Assembly (NCBI GenBank): GCA_964504345.1
Contig: CAZDDX010000009.1
Coordinates: forward strand, 1-64,000
Length of the DNA stretch: 64,000 bases
DNA from: CAMDTE01 sp964504345
GTDB lineage: Bacteria > Bacteroidota > Bacteroidia > Flavobacteriales > Schleiferiaceae
Reading direction: 5' to 3'
Shown here: one piece after another, positions 49,053 through 56,812 of the stretch
Numbering within the stretch: position 1 is the stretch's first letter
Layout: each line of letters starts with the position of its first letter
Notes under the pieces: model-generated
Told to the model about the DNA's origin: nothing
Databases searched by the model: none
The model's input: the letters and a program-made list of their open reading frames with translations, nothing else
Position numbers and translations under genes: made by a program

Positions 49053-50834
49053 ATGGCGGATTCTGTTTTACTCCTCATTTACGGTGCCGTGGTACTCGGG
49101 GTCTTTGTCCGCGGGGTGCGTCCGGGCGTGCTCTTTGCCGGCGCTGCCGTTGCCGCCTGGGCATTTGGCGCCCTGGACCTGGACGACTGGGCCGCAACCC
49201 TGGGCAACCGAAGTTTGCTGACCATCTTTGCCCTGACCATTTTGGCGGGCACCGTGCAGCAGCGGCTGGGACTAACCGCGGCGCTTCTGCGACTTTTGCC
49301 CAGCGGAAACAAACCCCGCCGTTTTTTGGGCGCTTTGGTGGGCGCCACCTCCGGCCTGAGCGGATTCATCAACAACACCCCCTTGGTGGCACTGCTCATC
49401 CCCTTTGTACGCAAATGGGCCGAAGTCCACAAAAAACCCATTCAACCGCTCTTAATGCCCATGGCCTTTGCGGCTACCGCGGGCGGCATGTTGACCGTAT
49501 TCGGAACCTCCACCAACTTGGTTTTGAACGGTTTGCTGGAAGAATCCCCCGGCTTGCTGGGCGCGGCGATGCCAGACACCCTCCAAACGGCACAGTACTG
49601 GGGCCCGGGGCTGGCCGTCGTGGTTCTGACCGGCCTGGCGTTGATCTTCTTTGCACCCAGACTGCTCCGCGGAAGAACGGACGGTTCCACCGCCGAAAAC
49701 CCGGCGGCACGCTCCTACACCGTGGAAACACGGCTGCTGGACAACGCCCAAGCCGTGGGCAAAACCGTTGCGCAAGCCGGTTTTAGGAATCTGCACGGAC
49801 TCTTTCTGGTGGAAATTATGCGGAGCGGGCAAACCATTGCGCCCGTGGGGCCGGACGAAGTGCTGGTGGCGGGAGACCGACTCTTCTTCGCAGGGGATTT
49901 GGATCAAATTCGCCAATTGACCGCCGAACGCCCAGGTTTAGCATTGCCCCAGGCAGACCTGACGGACCGCGCCGCCCACGCGCCGGTGTTGGAGGTATTG
50001 GTGCCCAGCGGCTCTTCCTTGGTGGGCCAATCCGTCAAGGATAGCAATTTCCGGGAACGCTTTGGCGCGGCCATTGTAGCCATTCACCGCCGCGGACAGC
50101 GCTTGGGCGGACGCATTGGCGATCAACTGCTGCAAGCCGGGGACTTGCTGGTTTTGGTGGGTTCTGAACGACTGGACGAACGGCTGGAAAACCCAACGGA
50201 CCTCTACCCCATTGGCGAACGGGCTGCGGAAAGCGCTCCGGGCGATCCGGTAAAAATCCGCCTGTTCTTGGCCAGCCTAGGCCTGTTGATCTTGGCCGCT
50301 AACCTCGGCTGGACGGACCTTCTGGGCGTGGCCGTAGGCCTTCTTTTTGTGGGCGCCCTACTGGGGTTTGTAACCCTTTCCGGAGCGCGCAAACATTTGG
50401 ACTTAGAACTTTTGTTGGTTTTGAGCAGTTCCTTGGCCTTGGGTCAGGCGCTGGTGGCCTCTCCGTGGCCCGCTCGCGCCGTGGAGGCACTGCACGAACC
50501 CTTGCACGCACTGGGGCCGTTTGGCCTTCTGGTGGTCCTGTTCGCGGTAGCCACCGCCCTAACCAACGCCGTCACCAACAACGCCGCCGTGGCGCTCATG
50601 TTTCCCTTGGCCGCCGCTGTGGTGGTGGCCGGATTGATTCCGCCAGTCCCTGCCTTTTTGGCCATTGCCTTTGGTGCCAGCAACGCCTTTGTTACCCCCA
50701 TTGGCTACCAAACCAACCTCATGGTGATGGGCCCCGGCGGCTACACAGGACGGGACTACGTCCGGATGGGATTGGCAACCACCACCGTGTACAGCGCCGC
50801 CTTCTTGGCCTATGCCGCCTTTTTCCTGCTCTAA
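49053..50834 (+). CDS. SLC13 (DASS) family permease with two TrkA-C domains, likely sulfate
   Basis: About 593 residues. N-terminal membrane half (SGFINNTPLVALLIPFV, AFAATAGGMLTVFGTSTNLVL), two cytoplasmic RCK_C/TrkA-C domains (about residues 213-285 and 305-380), then a second membrane half with the matching motif FAVATALTNAVTNNAAVALMF and GASNAFVTPIGYQTNLMV. The SNT-type motifs are those of sodium-anion symporters. Because cysC, cysD and cysN follow at once, sulfate is the probable substrate. Confidence 0.87.
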   Translation: MADSVLLLIYGAVVLGVFVRGVRPGVLFAGAAVAAWAFGALDLDDWAATLGNRSLLTIFALTILAGTVQQRLGLTAALLRLLPSGNKPRRFLGALVGATSGLSGFINNTPLVALLIPFVRKWAEVHKKPIQPLLMPMAFAATAGGMLTVFGTSTNLVLNGLLEESPGLLGAAMPDTLQTAQYWGPGLAVVVLTGLALIFFAPRLLRGRTDGSTAENPAARSYTVETRLLDNAQAVGKTVAQAGFRNLHGLFLVEIMRSGQTIAPVGPDEVLVAGDRLFFAGDLDQIRQLTAERPGLALPQADLTDRAAHAPVLEVLVPSGSSLVGQSVKDSNFRERFGAAIVAIHRRGQRLGGRIGDQLLQAGDLLVLVGSERLDERLENPTDLYPIGERAAESAPGDPVKIRLFLASLGLLILAANLGWTDLLGVAVGLLFVGALLGFVTLSGARKHLDLELLLVLSSSLALGQALVASPWPARAVEALHEPLHALGPFGLLVVLFAVATALTNAVTNNAAVALMFPLAAAVVVAGLIPPVPAFLAIAFGASNAFVTPIGYQTNLMVMGPGGYTGRDYVRMGLATTTVYSAAFLAYAAFFLL

Positions 50835-50856
50835 ACCCCACCGTACTTTACCACTC

Positions 50857-51444
50857 ATGAACCCCGCCACCCACCTCACCTTCCACGCACCCACCGTCTC
50901 GTCGGCAGACCGCGAACGCTTGCTGGGCCAAACCGGCCGCGTTTTGTGGTTCACCGGGCTCAGCGGCAGCGGCAAGAGCACCCTGGCCAACGCCACGGAG
51001 GCCGCGTTGCACGCGGCCGGCCGCGCCACCTTCCTGCTGGACGGAGACAACGTGCGCCTGGGCTTGAACCGCGATTTGGGATTTTCCGCACAAGACCGCA
51101 CGGAAAACATCCGTCGGATTGCCGAAGTGGCCAAACTGATGGCGGACGCGGGTTTGGTGGTCCTCACCGCCTTTGTTTCTCCGTATGCGGCGGACCGCGC
51201 CGCTGCGCGCGCGGTGGTGGGCGAAGACCGCCTGGTGGAAATCTTTGTAGACACCCCGCTGGAGGAATGCGAACGTCGGGACCCCAAAGGCTTGTACGCC
51301 AAGGCACGCGCCGGTCAAATTCCGGATTTTACGGGCATCAGCGCGCCCTTTGAAGCACCGGCAGCCCCCAACATCCACCTTCTGACCGCACAGCGCAGCG
51401 TTGCGGAATGCGTCGACCAAATCCTGGGCTCCTTGCCCCTCTGA
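50857..51444 (+). CDS. cysC: Adenylylsulfate kinase
   Basis: A 195-residue APS kinase that phosphorylates APS to PAPS. Walker A GLSGSGKSTLAN, LLDGDNVRLGLNRDLGFS, DRTENIRRIAEVAKLM and VDTPLEECERRDPKGLYAKA are diagnostic. The start at ATG 50857 follows the permease stop by 22 bases; the longer frame upstream lies inside the permease. Confidence 0.95.
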   Translation: MNPATHLTFHAPTVSSADRERLLGQTGRVLWFTGLSGSGKSTLANATEAALHAAGRATFLLDGDNVRLGLNRDLGFSAQDRTENIRRIAEVAKLMADAGLVVLTAFVSPYAADRAAARAVVGEDRLVEIFVDTPLEECERRDPKGLYAKARAGQIPDFTGISAPFEAPAAPNIHLLTAQRSVAECVDQILGSLPL

Positions 51445-51447
51445 ACT

Positions 51448-52350
51448 ATGCCCTTGACCTACGCCCACCTGGACGAACTGGAAGCCGAAGCGATCTACGT
51501 CATTCGCGAGGCCTTTGCCCAATTTGAACACCCCGGAATTCTTTTTTCCGGCGGAAAAGACTCCATTGTGGTGACGCATTTGGCCGCCAAGGCCTTTGCG
51601 CCCGCCAAACTGCCCTTTCCCTTGGTGCACATAGACACCGGCCACAACTTCCCAGAAACCCTGGCGTACCGCGACACCCTGGTGGAGCGCTTGGGCGCTC
51701 GGCTGGTGGTGGGCAGCGTGCAGGAGTCCATCAACCGCGGCTCCGCGCAGGAAGAAACCGGAAACCAGGCCAACCGCAACCGCATTCAAACGGTTACGTT
51801 GCTGGAAACCATTGAACGCGAACGCTTCGACTGCTTGATGGGCGGCGCCCGTCGGGACGAAGAAAAGGCCCGCGCAAAGGAGCGTTTTTTCAGCCACCGC
51901 GACGATTTTGGCCAATGGGACCCCAAAAACCAGCGCCCGGAATTGTGGAACCTCTTCAACGGGAAAAAGCGCCCGGGCGAGCATTTCCGCGTGTTCCCCA
52001 TCTCCAACTGGACGGAATTGGACGTGTGGCACTACATCCGGCGCGAAGGCATTGAACTGCCGGAACTCTATTTTGCCCGACCCCGCAACGTCATCTGGCG
52101 CAACAACGCCTGGCTTCCGGTGTCGGAATTCATCACCCTTAAGCCCACGGACCAACCGGAAACCCGCTCCATCCGCTTCCGCACCCTAGGAGACATAACC
52201 ATCACCGGCGGCATTGCCTCCGAGGCCAGCACCCTGGACGACGTCATCCGCGAGATTGAGTCGTCGCGCCAAACAGAGCGCGGCAACCGCGAGGACGACA
52301 AACGCAGCGAAAACAGCATGGAAGAACGCAAACGCGAAGGCTACTTTTAA
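51448..52350 (+). CDS. cysD: Sulfate adenylyltransferase subunit 2
   Basis: A 300-residue PP-loop ATP pyrophosphatase that forms APS from ATP and sulfate with CysN. Marks: FSGGKDSIVVTHLA (PP-loop), HIDTGHNFPETLAYRD, CLMGGARRDEEKARAKER and the C-terminal TLGDITITGGIASEASTLDD. It starts 3 bases past the cysC stop. Confidence 0.96.
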   Translation: MPLTYAHLDELEAEAIYVIREAFAQFEHPGILFSGGKDSIVVTHLAAKAFAPAKLPFPLVHIDTGHNFPETLAYRDTLVERLGARLVVGSVQESINRGSAQEETGNQANRNRIQTVTLLETIERERFDCLMGGARRDEEKARAKERFFSHRDDFGQWDPKNQRPELWNLFNGKKRPGEHFRVFPISNWTELDVWHYIRREGIELPELYFARPRNVIWRNNAWLPVSEFITLKPTDQPETRSIRFRTLGDITITGGIASEASTLDDVIREIESSRQTERGNREDDKRSENSMEERKREGYF

Positions 52351-52353
52351 CCG

Positions 52354-53667
52354 ATGACCACCCCAACCCCCTCCCAAGTGACCTCCCAAACGCCTTCCTC
52401 CGCGTCCGGTGCACCGGCAGACCTTCTGCGCTTCACCACCGCCGGCTCCGTAGACGACGGCAAGTCCACCCTCATTGGCCGCCTCCTCTACGACGCCAAA
52501 AGCGTTTTGATTGACCAGTGGGAAGCCATGGAGCGCACCAGCCAGCGCAAGGGCTTGAGCCACGTAGACCTCAGTTTGCTGACCGACGGCCTCAAGGACG
52601 AACGCGAACAGGGCATCACCATCGACGTGGCCTACCGCTACTTTTCCACCCCAAAGCGCACCTTCATCATTGCAGACACCCCCGGCCACGTGCAGTACAC
52701 GCGCAACATGGTCACCGGGGCCTCCACGGCAGACGTTGCCCTTGTTTTGGTGGACGCCCGCAACGGCGTGGTGGAACAGACCCGACGGCACCTCTTCCTG
52801 GCCGGCCTCCTGGGCTTGCCCACGGCGGTCCTGTGCATCAACAAAATGGACTTGGTGGACTGGTCCGAATCCGTTTACAGCGCCATTTGTGCGGACGCCG
52901 AGCGCGTTGCGCGCGAGGCGGGCGTGCGTTCCGTGCACTTCCTTCCCCTGTCTGCCCTTCTGGGCGACAACGTGGTGGACGCCAGCACCCACATGCCGTG
53001 GTACACCGGCGCTCCCCTCTTGAGCACCTTGGAATCCTTGGAAGTCCCCCGTCCGGAAAACGACGGCCCTTTCCGCATGGCCGTACAAACCGTCCTGCGC
53101 CCCCACACCACCGAGCACCACGACTTCCGCGGCTACGCCGGCCGCATCGCCTCCGGCTCCATCGCCGTGGGCGATCCCATCACCGCCTACCCCGGCGGCC
53201 TCACCTCCCGCGTATCGGCCCTCTGGTTGGGCAGCCAACCGCTGACTAGCGCCCGCCGCGGACAGTCTGTTACCATCGAACTGGAGGACGATTTGGACGT
53301 GGCGCGCGGCTCCCTCATGGCCCACTCCAACGCTCCCCAGCCCGTTGCAGCGCAAAGCCTGGAAGCCACCTTATGCTGGCTGGACCGCTCTCCCCAAGTG
53401 CCCGGCGCCAAGTACGGCGTGCGCTGCGCCACCGCCGAAGTACGCGGCCTGATCGACTCCGTCGACGGTATTTTGGACCTCCAAACCCTGGCCTACGCGC
53501 CCAGCGCCACCCCCTTGCGCCCCAACGACCTCGGCCGCATCCGGCTGCGCCTGGCCAAGCCCCTCGCATTTGATTCGTACGCAAACAACCGCGTCACAGG
53601 CGCTTTCATTCTGGTAGACGAAGCCTCCGGAGCTACCGTGGCCGCGGGCATGATTGCATCTGCCTAA
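52354..53667 (+). CDS. cysN: Sulfate adenylyltransferase subunit 1 (GTPase)
   Basis: A 437-residue EF-Tu-like GTPase that drives APS synthesis. G1 GSVDDGKSTLIGRLLYDAK, G3 DTPGHVQYTRNMVTGAS, G4 NKMD and the switch region EREQGITIDVAYRYF are seen. Length is that of the stand-alone form without a fused APS kinase, in keeping with the separate cysC. No cysH, cysI or cysJ follows, so the operon ends with PAPS-making genes. Confidence 0.96.
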   Translation: MTTPTPSQVTSQTPSSASGAPADLLRFTTAGSVDDGKSTLIGRLLYDAKSVLIDQWEAMERTSQRKGLSHVDLSLLTDGLKDEREQGITIDVAYRYFSTPKRTFIIADTPGHVQYTRNMVTGASTADVALVLVDARNGVVEQTRRHLFLAGLLGLPTAVLCINKMDLVDWSESVYSAICADAERVAREAGVRSVHFLPLSALLGDNVVDASTHMPWYTGAPLLSTLESLEVPRPENDGPFRMAVQTVLRPHTTEHHDFRGYAGRIASGSIAVGDPITAYPGGLTSRVSALWLGSQPLTSARRGQSVTIELEDDLDVARGSLMAHSNAPQPVAAQSLEATLCWLDRSPQVPGAKYGVRCATAEVRGLIDSVDGILDLQTLAYAPSATPLRPNDLGRIRLRLAKPLAFDSYANNRVTGAFILVDEASGATVAAGMIASA

Positions 53668-53691
53668 TTCCATTCATTCCCTTAGGTACCC

Positions 53692-54165
53692 ATGGCCGCC
53701 AACACCACCCAACCCACCGACGTCCCCGTTTCCAGCTACTTGGACACCGTCGAGCCCGCCCAACGCCAAGCCGACGCCCGCGCCCTGCACGCGCTGATGG
53801 AGTCCATTTCCGGCGAACCCGGCCGCATGTGGGGCGCCTCCATGGTGGGCTTCGGCACCTACGATTACGCTTACGCCAGCGGCCGCACCGGCTCCTGGAT
53901 GCGCTTGGGCTACGCGGCCCGCAAATCCGCGCTGACCGTCTACCTCTGCAACGGTGGCATGGAGCGCTTTTCCTCCTATTTAGACCGACTGGGCAAGCAC
54001 ACCACCGGCATGGGCTGCCTCTACCTCAAAAAGCTCGCGGACGCAGACCCGGCAGTGTTGGAAGAATTGCTTCGCGCCGCATGGGAAATGCCTTCCCTCA
54101 CCCTCTACGAAAACGCGCAGGCGCAAGGCAAGGTCAATCCCACAGCCACGCCCAAAAAGGCATAA
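53692..54165 (+). CDS. DUF1801 domain protein
   Basis: A 157-residue soluble protein. DTVEPAQRQADARALHALM, WGASMVGFGTYDYAYASGR and GCLYLKKLADADPAVLEELL follow the DUF1801 pattern. The function is unknown. It is 24 bases from cysN on the same strand and may be read together with it, but a role in sulfur metabolism is not shown. Confidence 0.85.
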   Translation: MAANTTQPTDVPVSSYLDTVEPAQRQADARALHALMESISGEPGRMWGASMVGFGTYDYAYASGRTGSWMRLGYAARKSALTVYLCNGGMERFSSYLDRLGKHTTGMGCLYLKKLADADPAVLEELLRAAWEMPSLTLYENAQAQGKVNPTATPKKA

Positions 54166-54190
54166 AAAAACCGCCCGTTTCCGGGCGGTT
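54164..54190 (-). terminator. Terminator between the convergent DUF1801 and TolB-like genes
   Basis: A 9-base stem AACCGCCCG/CGGGCGGTT with a 4-base loop. A run of seven T lies on the minus strand, so it best serves the minus-strand gene at 54260, but it overlaps the DUF1801 stop and may work for both. Confidence 0.75.
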
Positions 54191-54259
54191 GATCCCCGAG
54201 TGGGGGTTGGTCTGGTGTTCTCGGGGATTTATGGATGCAGTTAGCCGCATGGGCTCGCC

Positions 54260-55447
54260 TTAAAATCCGCCTTCCACCGGCAGTAAATCCGAACCAAAGG
54301 TTCGCATGGGACGCGGGGTCTTTTTGCGCACAATATTGAAGCCCACCGACGCGCCGATGCGCCACGAATCACCGCGGCCCGGCGTCACAAAAAAGAGGTT
54401 GATGGGGAAATTCATGCGACCGGACTTGAGCGTTTTACCACCGCCAATGATCAAACCGGTTGCAAAAGCGAAGTCGCCGCGCGAATCCAATCGAGTAATT
54501 TCCTCCCAACCGTTCGCGTTGTATCCAGCATTCTCTCCGCGCAGCATCCAGCTTTCGTAGTGTCCCTCCAGTTCCTTATTTGGCTGGGTATAATAACCCG
54601 TACCCGTCACCGTGGACGTGATGTTGGGTCCAATCGCGAACTCCCAACCGGTGCGTGAGTTCCTCATGCCCAACAATACGGAAGCACTGGGGATGATGCG
54701 TCCGTATTCCAAACCGGCCACCAAGGGAATGAACTCCACCAACGCCTGGAAATTTCCGGAGTTGACAAATACTTGCTCAAACTGGTAACCAAAGGAAGAA
54801 AGTAGGGGCACAGCGTAGTCAAAACCACCGTACTTGCGGTCCAAGGTCAAGATGCTGGCGCTGGGGCCCGCAATGGCCGTCAAACCAATGCGCGGACCGT
54901 TGTTGTTGATGACGGCTGCGTTGGGGTTGTTCAGGGCACTCTCGTAATCTTCAGAAACCGTCAACTTACGCACCAACTGCTCGTCGGACGGAAGTTTGAA
55001 TAGGTCATTAAGGGAAACCTCCATCATGGCCAAGGTTTGCTCCGGAATGTTCAGGTAGATGCGGCTGGTGGAATTCACGAAGGATCCGGACTTCACCTCG
55101 AACATGCGGATGGTCAACGCAACTTTATCTGCCAGCAGATCGTAGGAGCCGGTCAGGATATAGTCGCACTGCAGGCGCTTGCCAATGTCTTCCAGGCAAA
55201 TTTTGGAGAAGCAGCCCTTAAGAGCCACGTTGTCCCGCTTGGCGATGTACTCGATGTCGTACTTGTCGATTACTTCGTACGCGTTGATGCGCATCATTTC
55301 AATGGTGGCCTTTTGAATGACTTGCTGAACGTCTACGGGATAGGAACGGGTGTCAAAATCCAAAATGGCCACCGATTCTTTGGGGGCTTGGGCTTGGGTG
55401 GCGAAGCTTGCAAGGGCCACGGCCGCGAGGAGGATCAGTTTTTTCAT
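54260..55447 (-). CDS. Secreted protein with TolB/CsgG-like N-terminal domain
   Basis: A 395-residue protein with signal peptide MKKLILLAAVALASFATQAQA and no lipobox. The N-terminal part (SVAILDFDTRSYPVDVQQVI, then YEVIDKYDIEYI and CDYILTGSYDLLADKVAL) resembles the anticodon-binding-like fold of TolB-N and CsgG-type proteins. The C-terminal two thirds looks like beta-strand repeats (GLEYGRIIPSASVLLGMR, FAFATGLIIGGGK) and ends SVGFNIVRKK, perhaps a small outer membrane barrel. The role is not known. Confidence 0.7.
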   Translation of the reverse strand: MKKLILLAAVALASFATQAQAPKESVAILDFDTRSYPVDVQQVIQKATIEMMRINAYEVIDKYDIEYIAKRDNVALKGCFSKICLEDIGKRLQCDYILTGSYDLLADKVALTIRMFEVKSGSFVNSTSRIYLNIPEQTLAMMEVSLNDLFKLPSDEQLVRKLTVSEDYESALNNPNAAVINNNGPRIGLTAIAGPSASILTLDRKYGGFDYAVPLLSSFGYQFEQVFVNSGNFQALVEFIPLVAGLEYGRIIPSASVLLGMRNSRTGWEFAIGPNITSTVTGTGYYTQPNKELEGHYESWMLRGENAGYNANGWEEITRLDSRGDFAFATGLIIGGGKTLKSGRMNFPINLFFVTPGRGDSWRIGASVGFNIVRKKTPRPMRTFGSDLLPVEGGF

Positions 55448-55592
55448 GGTGTTGATTTTACGCCAGAAGGCAAGTTCTAATGCAAAGGTGTCGTTTTACT
55501 TTAAGGTTGCAATACGGCACGGTGCGGTTTGAAAAACTACTTTTACGGAAAATCGCAACTCGTCGTACCGATAGATTTCTCATTTTGCACTC

Positions 55593-56609
55593 ATGCAACC
55601 GGACCTCCAACGCCAATTCTTTGAGCGCATCAAAATGCGCATTGCTCAACACCTGAACATGGTCGACGAAATCGGCGATCTTTTGGGCATCGGATCCGAC
55701 TCCGTGTACCGACGCATGCGCGGGGACACGGCCCTCACCTTGGAAGAAGCCATTCAACTGGCCAATAAATTTCACATTTCGCTGGACACCCTGCGGGACA
55801 TGGACGCCCAGCGGGTGGACTTTGACGCCGGCCCGGTGATTGCTTCCGCGGACGATTACCAGAAGTACACGACGCGCATTTTGCACCAAATGCTGGCTTT
55901 TCAGCAGAGTCGGGAGGAAATGCACATGACCTACGCGGCCCTGGATTTTCCGCTCTTCTACATTTTTTTGTTTCCCAACGTGGCCCGACTGAAGTCCTAC
56001 TATTGGGGACGCTCCATCTTGGGGCTGCCGGAATTCAAGGCCATTACGTACCAACAGTTCCTGATTCCGGAGGAACGCCGGGCGTTGGCGGAAGAAATTG
56101 TCAAGGCGTACATCGGCTTAAACTCGGCGGAATTGTGGAGCAGCACCTGCTACTTGAGCACGCTGAAACAAGTTCAACTTTATTGGGAAACGGGCGTTTT
56201 TACGCATGCCGACGAGGCCTTGTCCGTGCTGAACGACCTGGATCGGTTGTTGGACTACTTGGTGGCACAGTCCGAATGCGGCCGGAAGATCAACCCCGCC
56301 ACGGGACAACCGGTGGGCGGCTCTTTTGCTTGGTACATCACGGATTTGCAGGTGGGCCAAAACGTGGCCTACATGGAGAAACCGTCGGGCGATCAAACGT
56401 TTCTTAGCTACAATTCCTTCAATTTTCTGGAGACCACGCACCCCTATTTCACGCAGCAAACCAAAAAATGGATGGACGAGCTGCTGACTAAGTCCACGTT
56501 GGCCACCGGCTCCGGCCAAGCCCAGCGGGATAAATACGTGGGCAAGTTGCGCAAGCAGGTGGACGCCATCCGTCGGTTGGTAGTGGAAGCGGAGGATACA
56601 ATTTTGTAG
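55593..56609 (+). CDS. HTH transcriptional regulator with large C-terminal domain
   Basis: A 338-residue protein. Residues 10-60 form a Cro/C1-type HTH (MRIAQHLNMVDEIGDLLGIG, SDSVYRRMRGDTALTLEEAI). The rest, about 270 residues, is all-helix and tetratricopeptide-like in feel (EEIVKAYIGLNSAELWSSTC, LSVLNDLDRLLDYLVAQ), perhaps a ligand or protein-binding part. A near-promoter TCATTTTG lies 5 bases before the ATG. Target unknown. Confidence 0.75.
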   Translation: MQPDLQRQFFERIKMRIAQHLNMVDEIGDLLGIGSDSVYRRMRGDTALTLEEAIQLANKFHISLDTLRDMDAQRVDFDAGPVIASADDYQKYTTRILHQMLAFQQSREEMHMTYAALDFPLFYIFLFPNVARLKSYYWGRSILGLPEFKAITYQQFLIPEERRALAEEIVKAYIGLNSAELWSSTCYLSTLKQVQLYWETGVFTHADEALSVLNDLDRLLDYLVAQSECGRKINPATGQPVGGSFAWYITDLQVGQNVAYMEKPSGDQTFLSYNSFNFLETTHPYFTQQTKKWMDELLTKSTLATGSGQAQRDKYVGKLRKQVDAIRRLVVEAEDTIL

Positions 56610-56677
56610 TGGGAATCCAGTTGGGTAGTGGGACTACCCAACTCCTGGAAGGACCTTGCCGGTTTACGGAAAAATGC

Positions 56678-56703
56678 AAAAGGCGCCTTGCGGCGCCTTT
56701 TTT
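56678..56703. terminator. Bidirectional terminator between the HTH gene and tRNA-Val
   Basis: A 10-base stem AAAAGGCGCC/GGCGCCTTTT with loop TTGC. T residues follow on the plus strand and the matching A-run gives T residues on the minus strand, so it ends both the HTH mRNA and the tRNA transcript. Confidence 0.85.
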
Positions 56704-56704
56704 G

Positions 56705-56779
56705 TGAGCAATACTGGGCTCGAACCAGTGACCTCCGCCCTGTCAAGGCGGCGCTCTGAACCAACTGAGCTAATTGCCC
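56705..56779 (-). tRNA. tRNA-Val (anticodon GAC)
   Basis: A 75-base cloverleaf on the minus strand. Acceptor GGGCAAT pairs with ATTGCTC (one G-T pair), D-stem GCTC/GAGC, anticodon stem CCGCC/GGCGG with loop TTGACAG giving anticodon GAC, and T-arm with GGTTCGAGCCC. The discriminator base is A and CCA is not encoded. GAC reads the Val codon GUC; the similar tRNA-Asp would have GTC in this place. Confidence 0.93.
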
Positions 56780-56812
56780 GAAGGCCTTGGACGTCCGGGG
56801 ACGCCCAAGGGA

